Below, piece by piece: positions 8,415 to 18,162 of a stretch of DNA of 64,000 nt. Source of the stretch: Deltaproteobacteria bacterium (GTDB lineage Bacteria; Bdellovibrionota_B; Oligoflexia; Oligoflexales; CAIYRB01); the NCBI GenBank assembly GCA_016874735.1, contig VGTI01000011.1, positions 1-64,000 on the forward strand. The letters are read 5' to 3'. Under the pieces are notes generated by a model. The model was not told where the DNA came from and searched no databases. It worked only from the letters and a program-made list of their open reading frames with translations. The position numbers and the translations under genes are program-made. How positions within the stretch are numbered: the stretch's first letter is position 1; every line of letters starts with the position of its first letter.

Positions 8415-11400
8415 TAGTTTACCATTGAGGCCTCGTGCTTCACGGTGGCACGTTTCCGCTTGAGCCATGCCATCACTGCTTCGGTAGCGACGTAGATGCT
8501 AGGCACGATGAGGAGCGTCAGTAGCGTCGAGCTGATGACGCCGCCAATGGTTGCGATACCTAGACTACGCCGTGCTTCACCGCCAGCGCCCAAGGCAGCT
8601 GCCACGGGAATCATGCCGGCAATCATGGCAACGGATGTCATAATAATCGGCCGTAGACGCAAGGATGCAGCCAATAGCATGGCATCGCGAGGGGAGTGTG
8701 AGCCCTCGCGGACTCTGGCGGCGGCGAAATCGACCAGGAGGATACTGTTTTTAGCGACAATACCAGCCAGAAGGATCATCGCCACCCCGCCATAGAGGTC
8801 AAGGGGGATTTGCCAGGCGATGAGAGCCCAGACGGCACCCGTCGCAGCGAGTGGAATGGCAGCGAGCACGCTGATGGGTATCACAAATGACTCAAAGAGG
8901 CTGACCAAGATCATGTAGACAAAGAGCATGCCGATGCTGATGGCTGCGATGACGTTTTGATAGAGCTCGTCCATCTGCTGGTTCTGCCCAGTGATTCTGG
9001 CGGCGTAGTTTTGTGGCAATGGTAGCGCGTCCAGTTTAGCCTGTAGCATCGCTACGGTGTCGCCAAGTGCAGCCCCTGGAGCAATATTGGCGCCGATGCG
9101 CAGGGTGCGCTGACGATTTTCCCGGGTGATGATGGCTGCGCCAGAATCGGTTTTCATTTCGGTAACAGCCCCGACGGGGACACCCGGCTGCGACTTGCCG
9201 TTACTCGACTTGACGTAGATGCTGCGGGACAGGAGATCCGATGGCGAGCTAAAGCGGCCAGTGTTCAAACGAACGCGGATTGGAACTTCTTGATCAGCGA
9301 TGACGATGCTATTAGTCGCATCGCCTTGAATCGCCGTGGCAAGAGCACTGCTAACTTGGGCGGCGCTGACGCCAAAGAGGCCGGCTCTGGTAGGGTCAGT
9401 TTTGATCTGAATTTCGGGGAGCCCTTCCGCCTGCACCTGCGCGACATCGGCAATCCCCGGAATTTTGCCCATAATCGCGCGAATTTCGCGACCGACCACG
9501 GTGAGCTTCCCTATATTGTCGCCGCTGATGATGACCGCTAATGGTTGAAAGCGTCCCGAGCTTCCCGCCAGGGGGTCGGCGGGTTCCGAGATGCGGACAC
9601 TATATCCTGGTACGCCGGCGAGTAGTTTGCGTATCTCGGTCCTGATGGCGCCGAGCTCTGTCTGTGTGCCGGCCGCCTTGGGGTCAACCTGCACCGTCAT
9701 GTCGACATTAGCGTAGCCTGCGTAGTTATTGCCGGCGCTGACCGTCCAGTTTAGCAACTGAGGCATGTCACGAATCTTTGATTCGGCGAGATCGGCGACT
9801 TTCTTGACTTGGTCCACTGGCGTCGCGAGCGGACCTTGTAAACTAGCGGCGAATACGTAGCCAAACTGGGTGGGAATAAAACTCTTTTTAACAATTACGA
9901 ATCCCCAGATAGCGGCGGCAATGGCAGTCAGGCCGATTGCCATGGGTAGGACCGGTTTGGCAAGCAGCCGATCGAGCAGCCCGGCATAACGCCGGCTCAG
10001 GCGCTCAAAACTATGCTCAAACGCAAGGAGGCGGGCGTCGATCCACAGGCCGAGGCGGCCGAGCGGGCGCCACTCATCCGTGGGATTGGCGATATGGGCA
10101 AAATAGGCAGAAAGCATGGGTGCCATCGTCATCGCATCGTAAAGTGACACGAGGACAGCGAACACCACAGTCAGGGCGAATTGCTTGAAGAACTGACCCG
10201 AGACCCCGCCCATAAAACCTACCGGCAAGAATACGGCAACGATGGTCAGCGTCGTGGCGACGACGGCGAGTTGCACTTCTTTGGCGCCGCGGGCGGCGGC
10301 ATCTTTGGGATTTCCACTACCAAGGTGTCTGAATATATTCTCGCGAACTACGATAGCATCATCGACGAGCAAACCCACGGCCAACGACAGGGCTAGTAAG
10401 CTCATGACGTTGATGGTGAACCCGGCGGCGTACATCACGGCGAAGGTCGTGACGACACTGCTGGGGAGCGACAGCCCGGTCGTGACGGTGGAGCGTAGAC
10501 TGCGGAGAAATAGGAGCACCACGGCAATAGTAAGGATGGCACCGATGATCAAGCTCTCGTAAACATCAGCTACATTGGTCCGCACTAGATCAGCGTTATC
10601 TCGGGTCACAGTAAGCTTGACGTCGGGAGGAAGTAGACGCGAGAGATCCCCGAGTGACGCCTTTACACGGTCAGAGACGGCGACAGTATTCTCACCCGAC
10701 TGCTTAAGGATGTTTAGGACAACCGCTGGCCTAAACCCCTGGCGATCGCCAAATCTTGTGACTCTAGTGATGTCTTGAAAGCCCGCAGTCACCGTAGCAA
10801 CGTCCCTAAGATAAAGTGGACTACCGGTAGGTGTACGGCCGATGGGAATCGAACTGATATCCGAGACGGACTGACCCCTGGCCACCGAGCGCACGAGCCA
10901 CGTGCGCTCTTGACCGCGGATCTGACCTACTGGGTCATTGCGGTTACTGGCCCTGATGGCGCTGACGATGTCGCTAGGATTGAGGCGCCACTGGTCGAGG
11001 GCCGTGGGCTGCAGTGCTACTTGGATCTCGGGCTGACGCTCGCCGCTTAGATCCACAGATCCCACACCCGTGATTTGGCGCAAACGAGGCAACAAAACAT
11101 CATTAGCAAGTTTGGTCAGCTCGGCGGCGGATCTCTCGCCAGTTACAGCCACTTCAATAATGGGCGTATCGTCGGGATCTTGGCGGAATATCTCGGGCTC
11201 GCGCATGGCCTCGGGCAGACTTTCGCGCAGATTTGCAATTTTGCCCCGCACCTGAATTTCTTGAAAGCGAATGTCGATCGCCGCATCAAACTCCATAACA
11301 ACGATGGAGCGTCCCTCGCGACTGACACTGCGCATAAGGTTGATACCGGCGACGGTGCTCAGGGTGTCTTCGACTTTTTTGGTGATCAACTGCTCAATCT

Positions 11401-11572
11401 CTTCCGGTGCAGCGCCATCAAGACTGGAGACCACGACAAGGACGGGGTAGGAGACATTTGGATACAGGTCAACTGACAGCTTGCGGAGCGCCAGGAGTCC
11501 GATCACGAGCAGGAACAGCGTCACCATACTGATAAATTTGGGACGCGCGATGGCAGTCTGGATCAGATTCAT
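8411..11572 (-). CDS. RND-type efflux pump (HAE1/AcrB-like inner-membrane transporter)
   Basis: 1053 residues, the normal length for hydrophobe/amphiphile RND pumps. It starts with MNLIQTAIARPKF and the first membrane helix, followed by LSVDLYPNVSYP, a typical family opening. The proton-relay residues are present: VDDAIVV in TM4 (the Asp-Asp pair) and AKNSILLVDFA in TM10 (the Lys). Twelve membrane helices and two large periplasmic loops are expected. It is the second gene of an operon with the adaptor at 11602-12504, 29 bases downstream of it. No outer-membrane channel gene is nearby, so a channel elsewhere would have to be used. It exports drugs, detergents or lipid-like substrates by proton antiport; the substrate cannot be read from sequence. 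Confidence 0.93.
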   Translation of the reverse strand: MNLIQTAIARPKFISMVTLFLLVIGLLALRKLSVDLYPNVSYPVLVVVSSLDGAAPEEIEQLITKKVEDTLSTVAGINLMRSVSREGRSIVVMEFDAAIDIRFQEIQVRGKIANLRESLPEAMREPEIFRQDPDDTPIIEVAVTGERSAAELTKLANDVLLPRLRQITGVGSVDLSGERQPEIQVALQPTALDQWRLNPSDIVSAIRASNRNDPVGQIRGQERTWLVRSVARGQSVSDISSIPIGRTPTGSPLYLRDVATVTAGFQDITRVTRFGDRQGFRPAVVLNILKQSGENTVAVSDRVKASLGDLSRLLPPDVKLTVTRDNADLVRTNVADVYESLIIGAILTIAVVLLFLRSLRSTVTTGLSLPSSVVTTFAVMYAAGFTINVMSLLALSLAVGLLVDDAIVVRENIFRHLGSGNPKDAAARGAKEVQLAVVATTLTIVAVFLPVGFMGGVSGQFFKQFALTVVFAVLVSLYDAMTMAPMLSAYFAHIANPTDEWRPLGRLGLWIDARLLAFEHSFERLSRRYAGLLDRLLAKPVLPMAIGLTAIAAAIWGFVIVKKSFIPTQFGYVFAASLQGPLATPVDQVKKVADLAESKIRDMPQLLNWTVSAGNNYAGYANVDMTVQVDPKAAGTQTELGAIRTEIRKLLAGVPGYSVRISEPADPLAGSSGRFQPLAVIISGDNIGKLTVVGREIRAIMGKIPGIADVAQVQAEGLPEIQIKTDPTRAGLFGVSAAQVSSALATAIQGDATNSIVIADQEVPIRVRLNTGRFSSPSDLLSRSIYVKSSNGKSQPGVPVGAVTEMKTDSGAAIITRENRQRTLRIGANIAPGAALGDTVAMLQAKLDALPLPQNYAARITGQNQQMDELYQNVIAAISIGMLFVYMILVSLFESFVIPISVLAAIPLAATGAVWALIAWQIPLDLYGGVAMILLAGIVAKNSILLVDFAAARVREGSHSPRDAMLLAASLRLRPIIMTSVAMIAGMIPVAAALGAGGEARRSLGIATIGGVISSTLLTLLIVPSIYVATEAVMAWLKRKRATVKHEASMVNY

Positions 11573-11601
11573 AGTTGGTACTCGTAAACTAAGCAGTAAG
11601 A

Positions 11602-12504
11602 TTAGTCGACAATTTGAACGCGGCTTTTATCACTAAGCAGGTTGGCGCCGGCGATGACGATCTTGGCGTTGGGTGTAACGCCTTCGGTAATTTCGACAGT
11701 GTCTGGATTGACAATACGAAACTGGACGGCAGTTCTCTTGGCCTCACTGCCATCGGCCTCGTAAACGTAGGCGCCTTGATCCGTGATGATGAGCGCTCCG
11801 GCGCTAAGGAGCATCCTCGGTCGGGGGGCAAGTTCAAAGGTGAGGCGGGCATACATACCAGCGCGCCAATCTCTCTCAGGGTTAGCGATCTCGACAGTGA
11901 CGCGCCCACGACCGGATCCTGGATCAGCCGACCTGGCGATGGAAACGACCTTAGCACTCCGACTCTGGCCGAGTAGGGTGGCGGTAACTTTGGTGCTGGG
12001 CGTCACTTGGGTCCAGTCGTCAGCCGGCATGTGCGCTATGACGCGCAGGGTGCGGTCGTCGACAATCGTCACCACAGCGTCGCTTGGGGTCACTTGTTCG
12101 CCGACAGTGGTCACATGCCAGCGACCGACCCAACCGGTAATGGGGCTATTTGTCGGCATATTCAGAAAAGACTCCCCCGCATCGTTGCGATCGATACGAA
12201 ACAGCAGATCGCCAGCCTTAACGGCAGCTCCCTCTTGGGGGCCGATGGAGGCGACGCGTCCTGTCACCTTGGAGTAAACCTCGGCCTGATGGATGCCAAA
12301 TAGCGGCGCATCGACCGTCACTTGCTTGGGTGCTGTTTGCAGGGCAGCTTCGACGACGCGGACGCTAACTGGACCCTTAGTTGCGTCGGTGCTTGGTCGA
12401 CCGCCGCGACCTCCGCTCTCGGCCGTGCAGGCAGTGACGACGGTCACACAGCATAGTAGACTGAGCCCAGTCGTCAGAACTTTGGGGGAGGATGGCACGC
12501 TCAT
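11602..12504 (-). CDS. RND periplasmic adaptor (membrane fusion) lipoprotein without alpha-hairpin
   Basis: 300 residues from ATG 12504 with GGAGG upstream. The signal peptide ends in a lipobox-like VVTAC. The first lipoyl half reads VYSKVTGRVASIGPQEGAAV then GDLLFRID. The second half (SPITGWVGRWHVTTVGEQV) follows after only about a dozen residues. In most adaptors a 60-140 residue coiled-coil hairpin that touches TolC sits exactly here. Beta-barrel and membrane-proximal domains follow (LRVIAHMPADDW, GMYARLTFEL). The gene precedes the RND pump and surely works with it. The missing hairpin explains the short length and suggests an unusual contact with the outer-membrane channel. Spirochaete BesA is a known hairpin-less example. 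Confidence 0.88.
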   Translation of the reverse strand: MSVPSSPKVLTTGLSLLCCVTVVTACTAESGGRGGRPSTDATKGPVSVRVVEAALQTAPKQVTVDAPLFGIHQAEVYSKVTGRVASIGPQEGAAVKAGDLLFRIDRNDAGESFLNMPTNSPITGWVGRWHVTTVGEQVTPSDAVVTIVDDRTLRVIAHMPADDWTQVTPSTKVTATLLGQSRSAKVVSIARSADPGSGRGRVTVEIANPERDWRAGMYARLTFELAPRPRMLLSAGALIITDQGAYVYEADGSEAKRTAVQFRIVNPDTVEITEGVTPNAKIVIAGANLLSDKSRVQIVD

Positions 12505-12681
12505 AGGCAGACCTCCAACATCGAGGGATCAAGCGGGTGGTGTCTACCAAGGTGTAGCACAAACTACAAAAAACAGATACTTGTGGAATCCTTAGATTTT
12601 GGTTTTTGGCGTACCGCTCCAAGCTAGGCGTAGCAAACAGTCTTGATGTTGCTAGGAGGTGCCTCGCTCACGCCCAAAGCC

Positions 12682-15600
12682 TCACTGGAAACCCTTATTC
12701 CAAGCTACCCACACGGTGCTTCCGCCCTTCACCATACCGATGACGGTGTCAGCGCCTGCTGTGACCACGATGGGGCAACTAGGGTTGCACTTAAAGGTAA
12801 GTCCGGTACCGGCCAACGTGTAGTTACCGCCCGTCGCATTGTTTATCACCAAGGTGTAGCCAGCGCCATCGACCATGTTGGACATAGTTAAGGTACCTGC
12901 GGCCACACTAGTAGTCTGGATGTTACCGCTATTCCAATTGATCGTTCTCGTGGTATTGGTGGCAAACCCGCTAGCGGCTTGGCCACCCACGATTTGCAAT
13001 TTGGTCGTCGGCGCTGTGGTGCCGATACCTATGTTGCCGGTCGTTGTGATCAGACCGGACGTACTGATCGCAGTCGAGCCACCGATAGTACCCGAGTTGA
13101 TGGCGGCACCAGAAACTTTGCCAGCCGTAGAGATGGTAGCCAGTTTAGAGTCGACGATTCCGGCCGTGGCAGAGATATCGGCATTGGTGATCGAACCGTC
13201 GGTAATTGTGCCACCGGTTCCCCCAGACACTGCCGAAGCCGTAGCAAGTGAGCCCAAACCGTGGCCGCTGATTGAAGTCACAGCGCCAGATAACTTTGAC
13301 GTTGCAACTGCCGCATCGGCGGCAATATCAGCGTTGACTATACTACTGTCTGTGATCGTTCCACCCACACCCCCTGACACAGCAGATGCTGTGGCCAAAG
13401 CGGTCAGACCAAGAGTAGCTCGCTGTGCGGTAGCATCGGCGTCATCGAGCAAAGCCTTACCGGCGGCCGTCAGTGTGTAGGTAGCCCAGGTATCTGCGCC
13501 CGTACGCTCAACGCCACCAGTAGTTGAGAGGCCTTCGACGGCAGCCAAGTCGTTATTTAACGCAAGCGTCAAGTTCCCAGATGCGGTTATGGGGCCACCA
13601 GCGACGCTGATGCCAGAGGCAGGGGCTGTGATGCCCACGCTAGTTACACTTCCAGTAGCTGCTGATACCCAACCGAGGTTACCAGAGCCGTCCGTCTTCA
13701 GCACTTGACCGGAGCTACCGTCAGCGGTTGGTAGCACCCAAATCTTGTTCGCGGCAATGGCGTCGGGAGCCTTGAAACCCACGTGATTCGCACCGTTAGC
13801 AGCTAACTCGGTAAAGCGTATTTCGCCTGTGTTACCTGTTGTAGTGCCGAACGGTTTGGCCTCAAAGCCAGACTGGGAGTTACTCGTTAAACTGGTAAAC
13901 GCACCTGTGTTTGGCGTCGTCGCACCGATCGCACCAGGTGCTGCCCAGCTAACGCTAGGTGCCGGAGAGCTGCTCCAGGTTGTGCCGTTTGATGTGAGGA
14001 CATTACCACTGGCACCAGGTGCTACTACTTGGACTGGACTGGTTCCGTTGCCTAAAATGACGTTGTTTGCTGCTAGGGAAGTTGCACCGGTGCCACCGTT
14101 AGCTACAGCTAGAGTTCCTGAAGTGATTAGCGCTGCACTGTGGGGCGGCAGATCTCCCGCGCTCAAGCTAGTGGCGGCTGTGACGCGCCCATACGCATCA
14201 GTCGTCACCTTAGTGTAAGTCCCGGCAGTGCCCGTAGTAGCGAGGGTAACGGTCGCCGTACCGCTAGCCGTGGCGACGCCGATGCCAGTGCCTGCGGCGA
14301 CAGCCCCTAGTTTGCCGTTAAACGCTGTGTAATCGGCATTAGATAGAAGACCTGCGGTGACGCCCGCAGTCGCTGCTAGTGGGATACTGAGTGTGTGTAC
14401 GTTGCTGGCTGACGCCCAAGCTGGTGCTGTGCCAGTGGTGCCGGGAGTGCCGAAGGTTTGGGTATTACCCACCTGTCCGTTGAGGCTGCTGAGACCCGAT
14501 CCTGCGGCTCCGAGGGCGATGGCCGTGGAGCCGTCCCAGTATTTGATTTGATTGGTGGTGGTATTAAACCAAGTTTTACCTTTATCACCCGCGGTGAGGC
14601 CAGCGGGATCGCTCGTATGCGCGCTCAGCGCCAGTGTTTTGGATGCGGCCATCAGGATGTTGCCGGCGCTTGTGAGATCGAAGCTCCCCATGTTTAAAGC
14701 ACCGGACATCGTGTCGCCGGTCTTACGTAGAGGCGTATAACCAAGAGCCGTGGTGATATCACTCGATGCCATCGTGCCTACGGTGACGGCTCCACCAGCG
14801 GTGACTTGTTTTAGGTACTGTCCGGTACCACCTGTGCTCGTGAGATTAGCGCCGGTACCACCGTTAGCTACAGTAAGCGTACCCGCGGTGATGAGCGCTG
14901 CACTGAGTGGCGGCAGATCGGCGGTGCTTAAGGTGGTTCCAGTCGTCACTCGACCTTTGGCATCATAAGTGACTTTGGTCGATGTACCAGGCAAGGCGAC
15001 GTTGGCCAGGGATGCTGCCGCTGATCCTGCTCCGGTGGCGGTCACGTCACCTGTCAGAGCGGTGATGTAATTACCGGCCGCTTGTTTAGTGTTGAAGCTC
15101 ACCCAGTCGGCCGCCGAGAGGAAACCACTGGTAGTCCCGCTGGCTTGGGCAATGGAGATCACCGGAGTAGACGTGCCTGAGGCCACGGAAATTGGTGCCG
15201 TTCCAGTGACGCTGGTGACACTAGCGGGCATTGCCGTACTTTGCCAAGTCGTACCGTTCGATGTGAGGACGTTACCACTGGCACCAGGTGCTACCACTTG
15301 GACTGGACTGGTTCCGTTGCCTAAAATGACGTTGTTTGCTGCTAGGGAAGTTGCACCGGTGCCACCGTTAGCTACAGCTAGAGTTCCTGAAGTGATTAGC
15401 GCTGCACTGTGGGGCGGCAGATCTCCCGCGCTCAAGCTAGTGGCGGCTGTGACGCGCCCATACGCATCAGTCGTCACCTTAGTGTAAGTCCCGGCAGTGC
15501 CCGTAGTAGCGAGGGTAACGGTCGCCGTACCGCTAGCCGTGGCGACGCCGATGCCAGTGCCTGCGGCGACAGCCCCTAGTTTGCCGTTAAACGCTGTGTA

Positions 15601-17730
15601 ATCGGCATTAGATAGAAGACCTGCGGTGACGCCCGCAGTCGCTGCTAGTGGGATACTGAGTGTGTGTACGTTGCTGGCTGACGCCCAAGCTGGTGCTGTG
15701 CCAGTGGTGCCGGGAGTGCCGAAGGTTTGGGTATTACCCACCTGTCCGTTGAGGCTGCTGAGACCCGATCCTGCGGCTCCGAGGGCGATGGCCGTGGAGC
15801 CGTCCCAGTATTTGATTTGATTGGTGGTGGTATTAAACCAAGTTTTACCTTTATCACCCGCGGTGAGGCCAGCGGGATCGCTCGTATGCGCGCTCAGCGC
15901 CAGTGTTTTGGATGCGGCCATCAGGATGTTGCCGGTATTCAGTAAATCGTTACCGGTAAAACTAACCGTGCCCGCAACTGTGTCCCCCGCCCTATTCATT
16001 GGGGTATAACCGAGAACAGCAATGACATCGGTGGCCGATGCGCTCTGAATCGTTCCGTTAGCACTTGTCTTTAGTACCGAACCAGGTGTTGACGACAGAG
16101 TAAGCCCAGCAAATTGCGGCGACGCTGTCAGGCGGATGTCTTGAGCGGTGTCTAAACTAATCGAGCCACTGCCGTTCGTTATGACAATACTCGCAGAGTT
16201 TCCCGGATTCAGCGTACCAAGCCGGTATCCTCCGCTACCTCCGATTAACATCTGACCATCGGTTGGAACGCTGCCGATACCCGTACCGCCGCGAGCTACA
16301 GATAAGGTTCCGCTCGTAATGATCGTAGCGGGTAGTTCTGGAATGTCAGCTACCGTTAGCGTCGAGCCACTTGTGACACGGCCGTATTGATCAGTTGCAA
16401 CTCTGCTGTAAGTTCCGCCAGCCGATACGCTAGCTAAACTTACCGTTTTAGTTGTACCTGACGTGGCGACAGCAATACCGGCTCCCGCATCAACCTGGCC
16501 GACTTTTGTGTTAAATGTCTGAAAGTCGGTGTTTGACAAGAGTCCAGCTATGACTCCGGTTGAGGCGGCTAGCGGGATGTTGAAAGTATGCGCGCCGTTC
16601 GCAGAAACGATGGTAGGACTTGTGCCCGCAGAGCCCGTTGAAAATGTTTGCGACTCGCCACTTACTCCGTTCAAGCTGTAAACTGCCCCTGCGGTTCCTA
16701 GCGTCTTTGTCTCCGCACCATTGAAAAACCGAATACTGTTTGTCGCGCTGTCAAACCAAACTTTGCCGCGATCGACGGTCGAGAGCCCAGTTGGGTCCTG
16801 GCTACGCGTCCCTAGCATTAGCGTGGCGTCGGACACCATGCTGATATTGCCGACACCATCTAGGTTATTACCGGCAAGCGCGAGAGGGCCCGATAGAGTT
16901 CCTCCGGCCAGGCCGAGTTTATTTTTGAACTCTAGCCAGTCCGACTGCCCCAGGTATCCTGTCGACACACTGGAGGCCTGTGGCAACGACAGGGTGGTGA
17001 CGCCTCCTGAAGTGGTTTTCGCTAAGGGCGTCGTGACCGTTAAAGAATCAAGAGCGGTTGCTGCTGTTGGTAACGTTGTCGGGGTCCAGACTCCACCCGC
17101 ATACGTTAATACCTGACCCGCTGATGGAGCGGTCGTGGACAACTGGCGTCCCTGAAGACTCGTAGCGGTTTCAGGAAACACGGGGCTATCAAGTTTCAGT
17201 TTACCTGTACCGTCTAGCGTTAGAAATTTGTTCGGTCCCGAAGTGCCAGCCGGAGCTAGTCCAAGTTTGCCATCGCTACCGTATTGTAAGACCCTTTCGT
17301 CAACGGGGGTGCGCAGAGCATAAGGTACGAAAGAAAAAATCTGCCTTGGGTAAGTTGCACCATTAGCAGAGATTTCCGCGTAAACAGCCGCGCTACCGTC
17401 TCCGAACACAGCTTGAACCGCCTCACCGCTCAGTTCGAACGGGGCCGTAAAGATTCCCTGATTCAGGGGCAGCGTACCCAAATCGATGTCCGTATAGCGC
17501 TGCGTACCTCCTGAAAGAGAATCCCAGAATTTCAAAGCCACCTGAGCGCTATCGCCAAGAGGTGCTCCTTGAGCACTCGTCAGCCGACCGGAATACTGCA
17601 ACCGATAGCCACTCGCAGCGGCGGTACCTGCAGACACCAGCCCGATCGACAGACAACAAACCAACGTAGCACGACGCCCATGCTCCATCGTGGCGCGCTG
17701 CAACCTACTTAAATGTGAATTTGGTGACAT
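12682..17730 (-). CDS. Giant exported tail-fibre-like repeat protein
   Basis: 1682 residues from ATG 17730 with GAGGG seven bases upstream. A signal segment (LVCCLSIGLVSAGTAAASG) precedes the shared head domain (LQYSGRLTSAQGAPLGD to TYPRQ and ALRTPVD). Then come many degenerate fibre repeats: LSVARGGTGIGS, GQMLIGGSGGY, KTWFNTTTNQIKYWDGST and SLAAATGV-type pieces. Residues about 599-829 and 1022-1252 are almost identical, from a 692-bp direct repeat. The C-terminus (TTKLQIVGGQ, WNSGNIQTT, TLVINNATGGNYTL) resembles that of the left-most fibre gene and lacks the His-rich tip. There is no S74 chaperone autoprotease motif that I can see. Surface fibre or adhesin is the likely role, by analogy only. 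Confidence 0.8.
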   Translation of the reverse strand: MSPNSHLSRLQRATMEHGRRATLVCCLSIGLVSAGTAAASGYRLQYSGRLTSAQGAPLGDSAQVALKFWDSLSGGTQRYTDIDLGTLPLNQGIFTAPFELSGEAVQAVFGDGSAAVYAEISANGATYPRQIFSFVPYALRTPVDERVLQYGSDGKLGLAPAGTSGPNKFLTLDGTGKLKLDSPVFPETATSLQGRQLSTTAPSAGQVLTYAGGVWTPTTLPTAATALDSLTVTTPLAKTTSGGVTTLSLPQASSVSTGYLGQSDWLEFKNKLGLAGGTLSGPLALAGNNLDGVGNISMVSDATLMLGTRSQDPTGLSTVDRGKVWFDSATNSIRFFNGAETKTLGTAGAVYSLNGVSGESQTFSTGSAGTSPTIVSANGAHTFNIPLAASTGVIAGLLSNTDFQTFNTKVGQVDAGAGIAVATSGTTKTVSLASVSAGGTYSRVATDQYGRVTSGSTLTVADIPELPATIITSGTLSVARGGTGIGSVPTDGQMLIGGSGGYRLGTLNPGNSASIVITNGSGSISLDTAQDIRLTASPQFAGLTLSSTPGSVLKTSANGTIQSASATDVIAVLGYTPMNRAGDTVAGTVSFTGNDLLNTGNILMAASKTLALSAHTSDPAGLTAGDKGKTWFNTTTNQIKYWDGSTAIALGAAGSGLSSLNGQVGNTQTFGTPGTTGTAPAWASASNVHTLSIPLAATAGVTAGLLSNADYTAFNGKLGAVAAGTGIGVATASGTATVTLATTGTAGTYTKVTTDAYGRVTAATSLSAGDLPPHSAALITSGTLAVANGGTGATSLAANNVILGNGTSPVQVVAPGASGNVLTSNGTTWQSTAMPASVTSVTGTAPISVASGTSTPVISIAQASGTTSGFLSAADWVSFNTKQAAGNYITALTGDVTATGAGSAAASLANVALPGTSTKVTYDAKGRVTTGTTLSTADLPPLSAALITAGTLTVANGGTGANLTSTGGTGQYLKQVTAGGAVTVGTMASSDITTALGYTPLRKTGDTMSGALNMGSFDLTSAGNILMAASKTLALSAHTSDPAGLTAGDKGKTWFNTTTNQIKYWDGSTAIALGAAGSGLSSLNGQVGNTQTFGTPGTTGTAPAWASASNVHTLSIPLAATAGVTAGLLSNADYTAFNGKLGAVAAGTGIGVATASGTATVTLATTGTAGTYTKVTTDAYGRVTAATSLSAGDLPPHSAALITSGTLAVANGGTGATSLAANNVILGNGTSPVQVVAPGASGNVLTSNGTTWSSSPAPSVSWAAPGAIGATTPNTGAFTSLTSNSQSGFEAKPFGTTTGNTGEIRFTELAANGANHVGFKAPDAIAANKIWVLPTADGSSGQVLKTDGSGNLGWVSAATGSVTSVGITAPASGISVAGGPITASGNLTLALNNDLAAVEGLSTTGGVERTGADTWATYTLTAAGKALLDDADATAQRATLGLTALATASAVSGGVGGTITDSSIVNADIAADAAVATSKLSGAVTSISGHGLGSLATASAVSGGTGGTITDGSITNADISATAGIVDSKLATISTAGKVSGAAINSGTIGGSTAISTSGLITTTGNIGIGTTAPTTKLQIVGGQAASGFATNTTRTINWNSGNIQTTSVAAGTLTMSNMVDGAGYTLVINNATGGNYTLAGTGLTFKCNPSCPIVVTAGADTVIGMVKGGSTVWVAWNKGFQ
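13975..14666 (-). repeat. Direct repeat copy B (692 bp) inside the fibre gene
   Basis: This copy matches 15244-15935 at an offset of exactly 1269 bases (423 codons). By eye it is identical from about 14027 to 14666, with about six scattered mismatches in the first 52 bases. The period is a multiple of three, so the frame is kept. This points to a recent in-gene duplication or gene conversion. Confidence 0.9.
15244..15935 (-). repeat. Direct repeat copy A (692 bp) inside the fibre gene
   Basis: This is the partner of 13975-14666. On the coding strand this copy comes first. Homology ends sharply at 15935/14666, where the two diverge completely. Confidence 0.9.
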
Positions 17731-17952
17731 ACAGAACCCTCGGGCTAAGGTCCTATCTGCTCTAAAGCGGGGGGAGGGCGTGTACGCATTAGCCTAGCTA
17801 CTCTTCGGCATGTCCTGTACCGGACTTGAATTGAGTCCTAACTGCCCAAAGATATTGTAAAAAAAAGATCGCACCGAAGCGCCACGGTAGCGCCGCGGTG
17901 CATACATACAAACCGCTCAAAATGACAAAAGAATCGGTAGCTTACTCAATTG

Positions 17953-18162
17953 ATGTTATCCAGCAAACCCGTTAGCGGAGCCTCCGGTCGACCCAACTTC
18001 GGGCCGAAGCCGCCAGCAACTGGGATTAGTGCGGCCCGAGACCTCTTACGGAGAATTGTGAGGCCTTTGCGTGCATGGTACGATCATCTAAACCGCCATG
18101 TGTTTTCCCTGCTACCCCAAAGTCTACTCGGTAACGCGCTCACAGGAGACCAGCTGTCGTGA
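17953..18162 (+). CDS. Doubtful small ORF ahead of the Cys-rich repeat gene
   Basis: About 69 codons. Its TGA overlaps the GTG start of the next gene (GTGA), which is how coupled genes look. The peptide is basic (RDLLRRIVRPLRAWYDHLNRH) with no signal peptide or known motif, and I see no ribosome site. It may be a leader or chance. The rest of 17731-18158 holds the upstream region of the divergent giant fibre gene and nothing else I can identify. Confidence 0.3.
   Translation: MLSSKPVSGASGRPNFGPKPPATGISAARDLLRRIVRPLRAWYDHLNRHVFSLLPQSLLGNALTGDQLS

Noticed and set aside
1-17730. Prophage
   Set aside because: The fibre-like genes have signal peptides and no integrase, capsid, terminase, portal or lysis genes are present.
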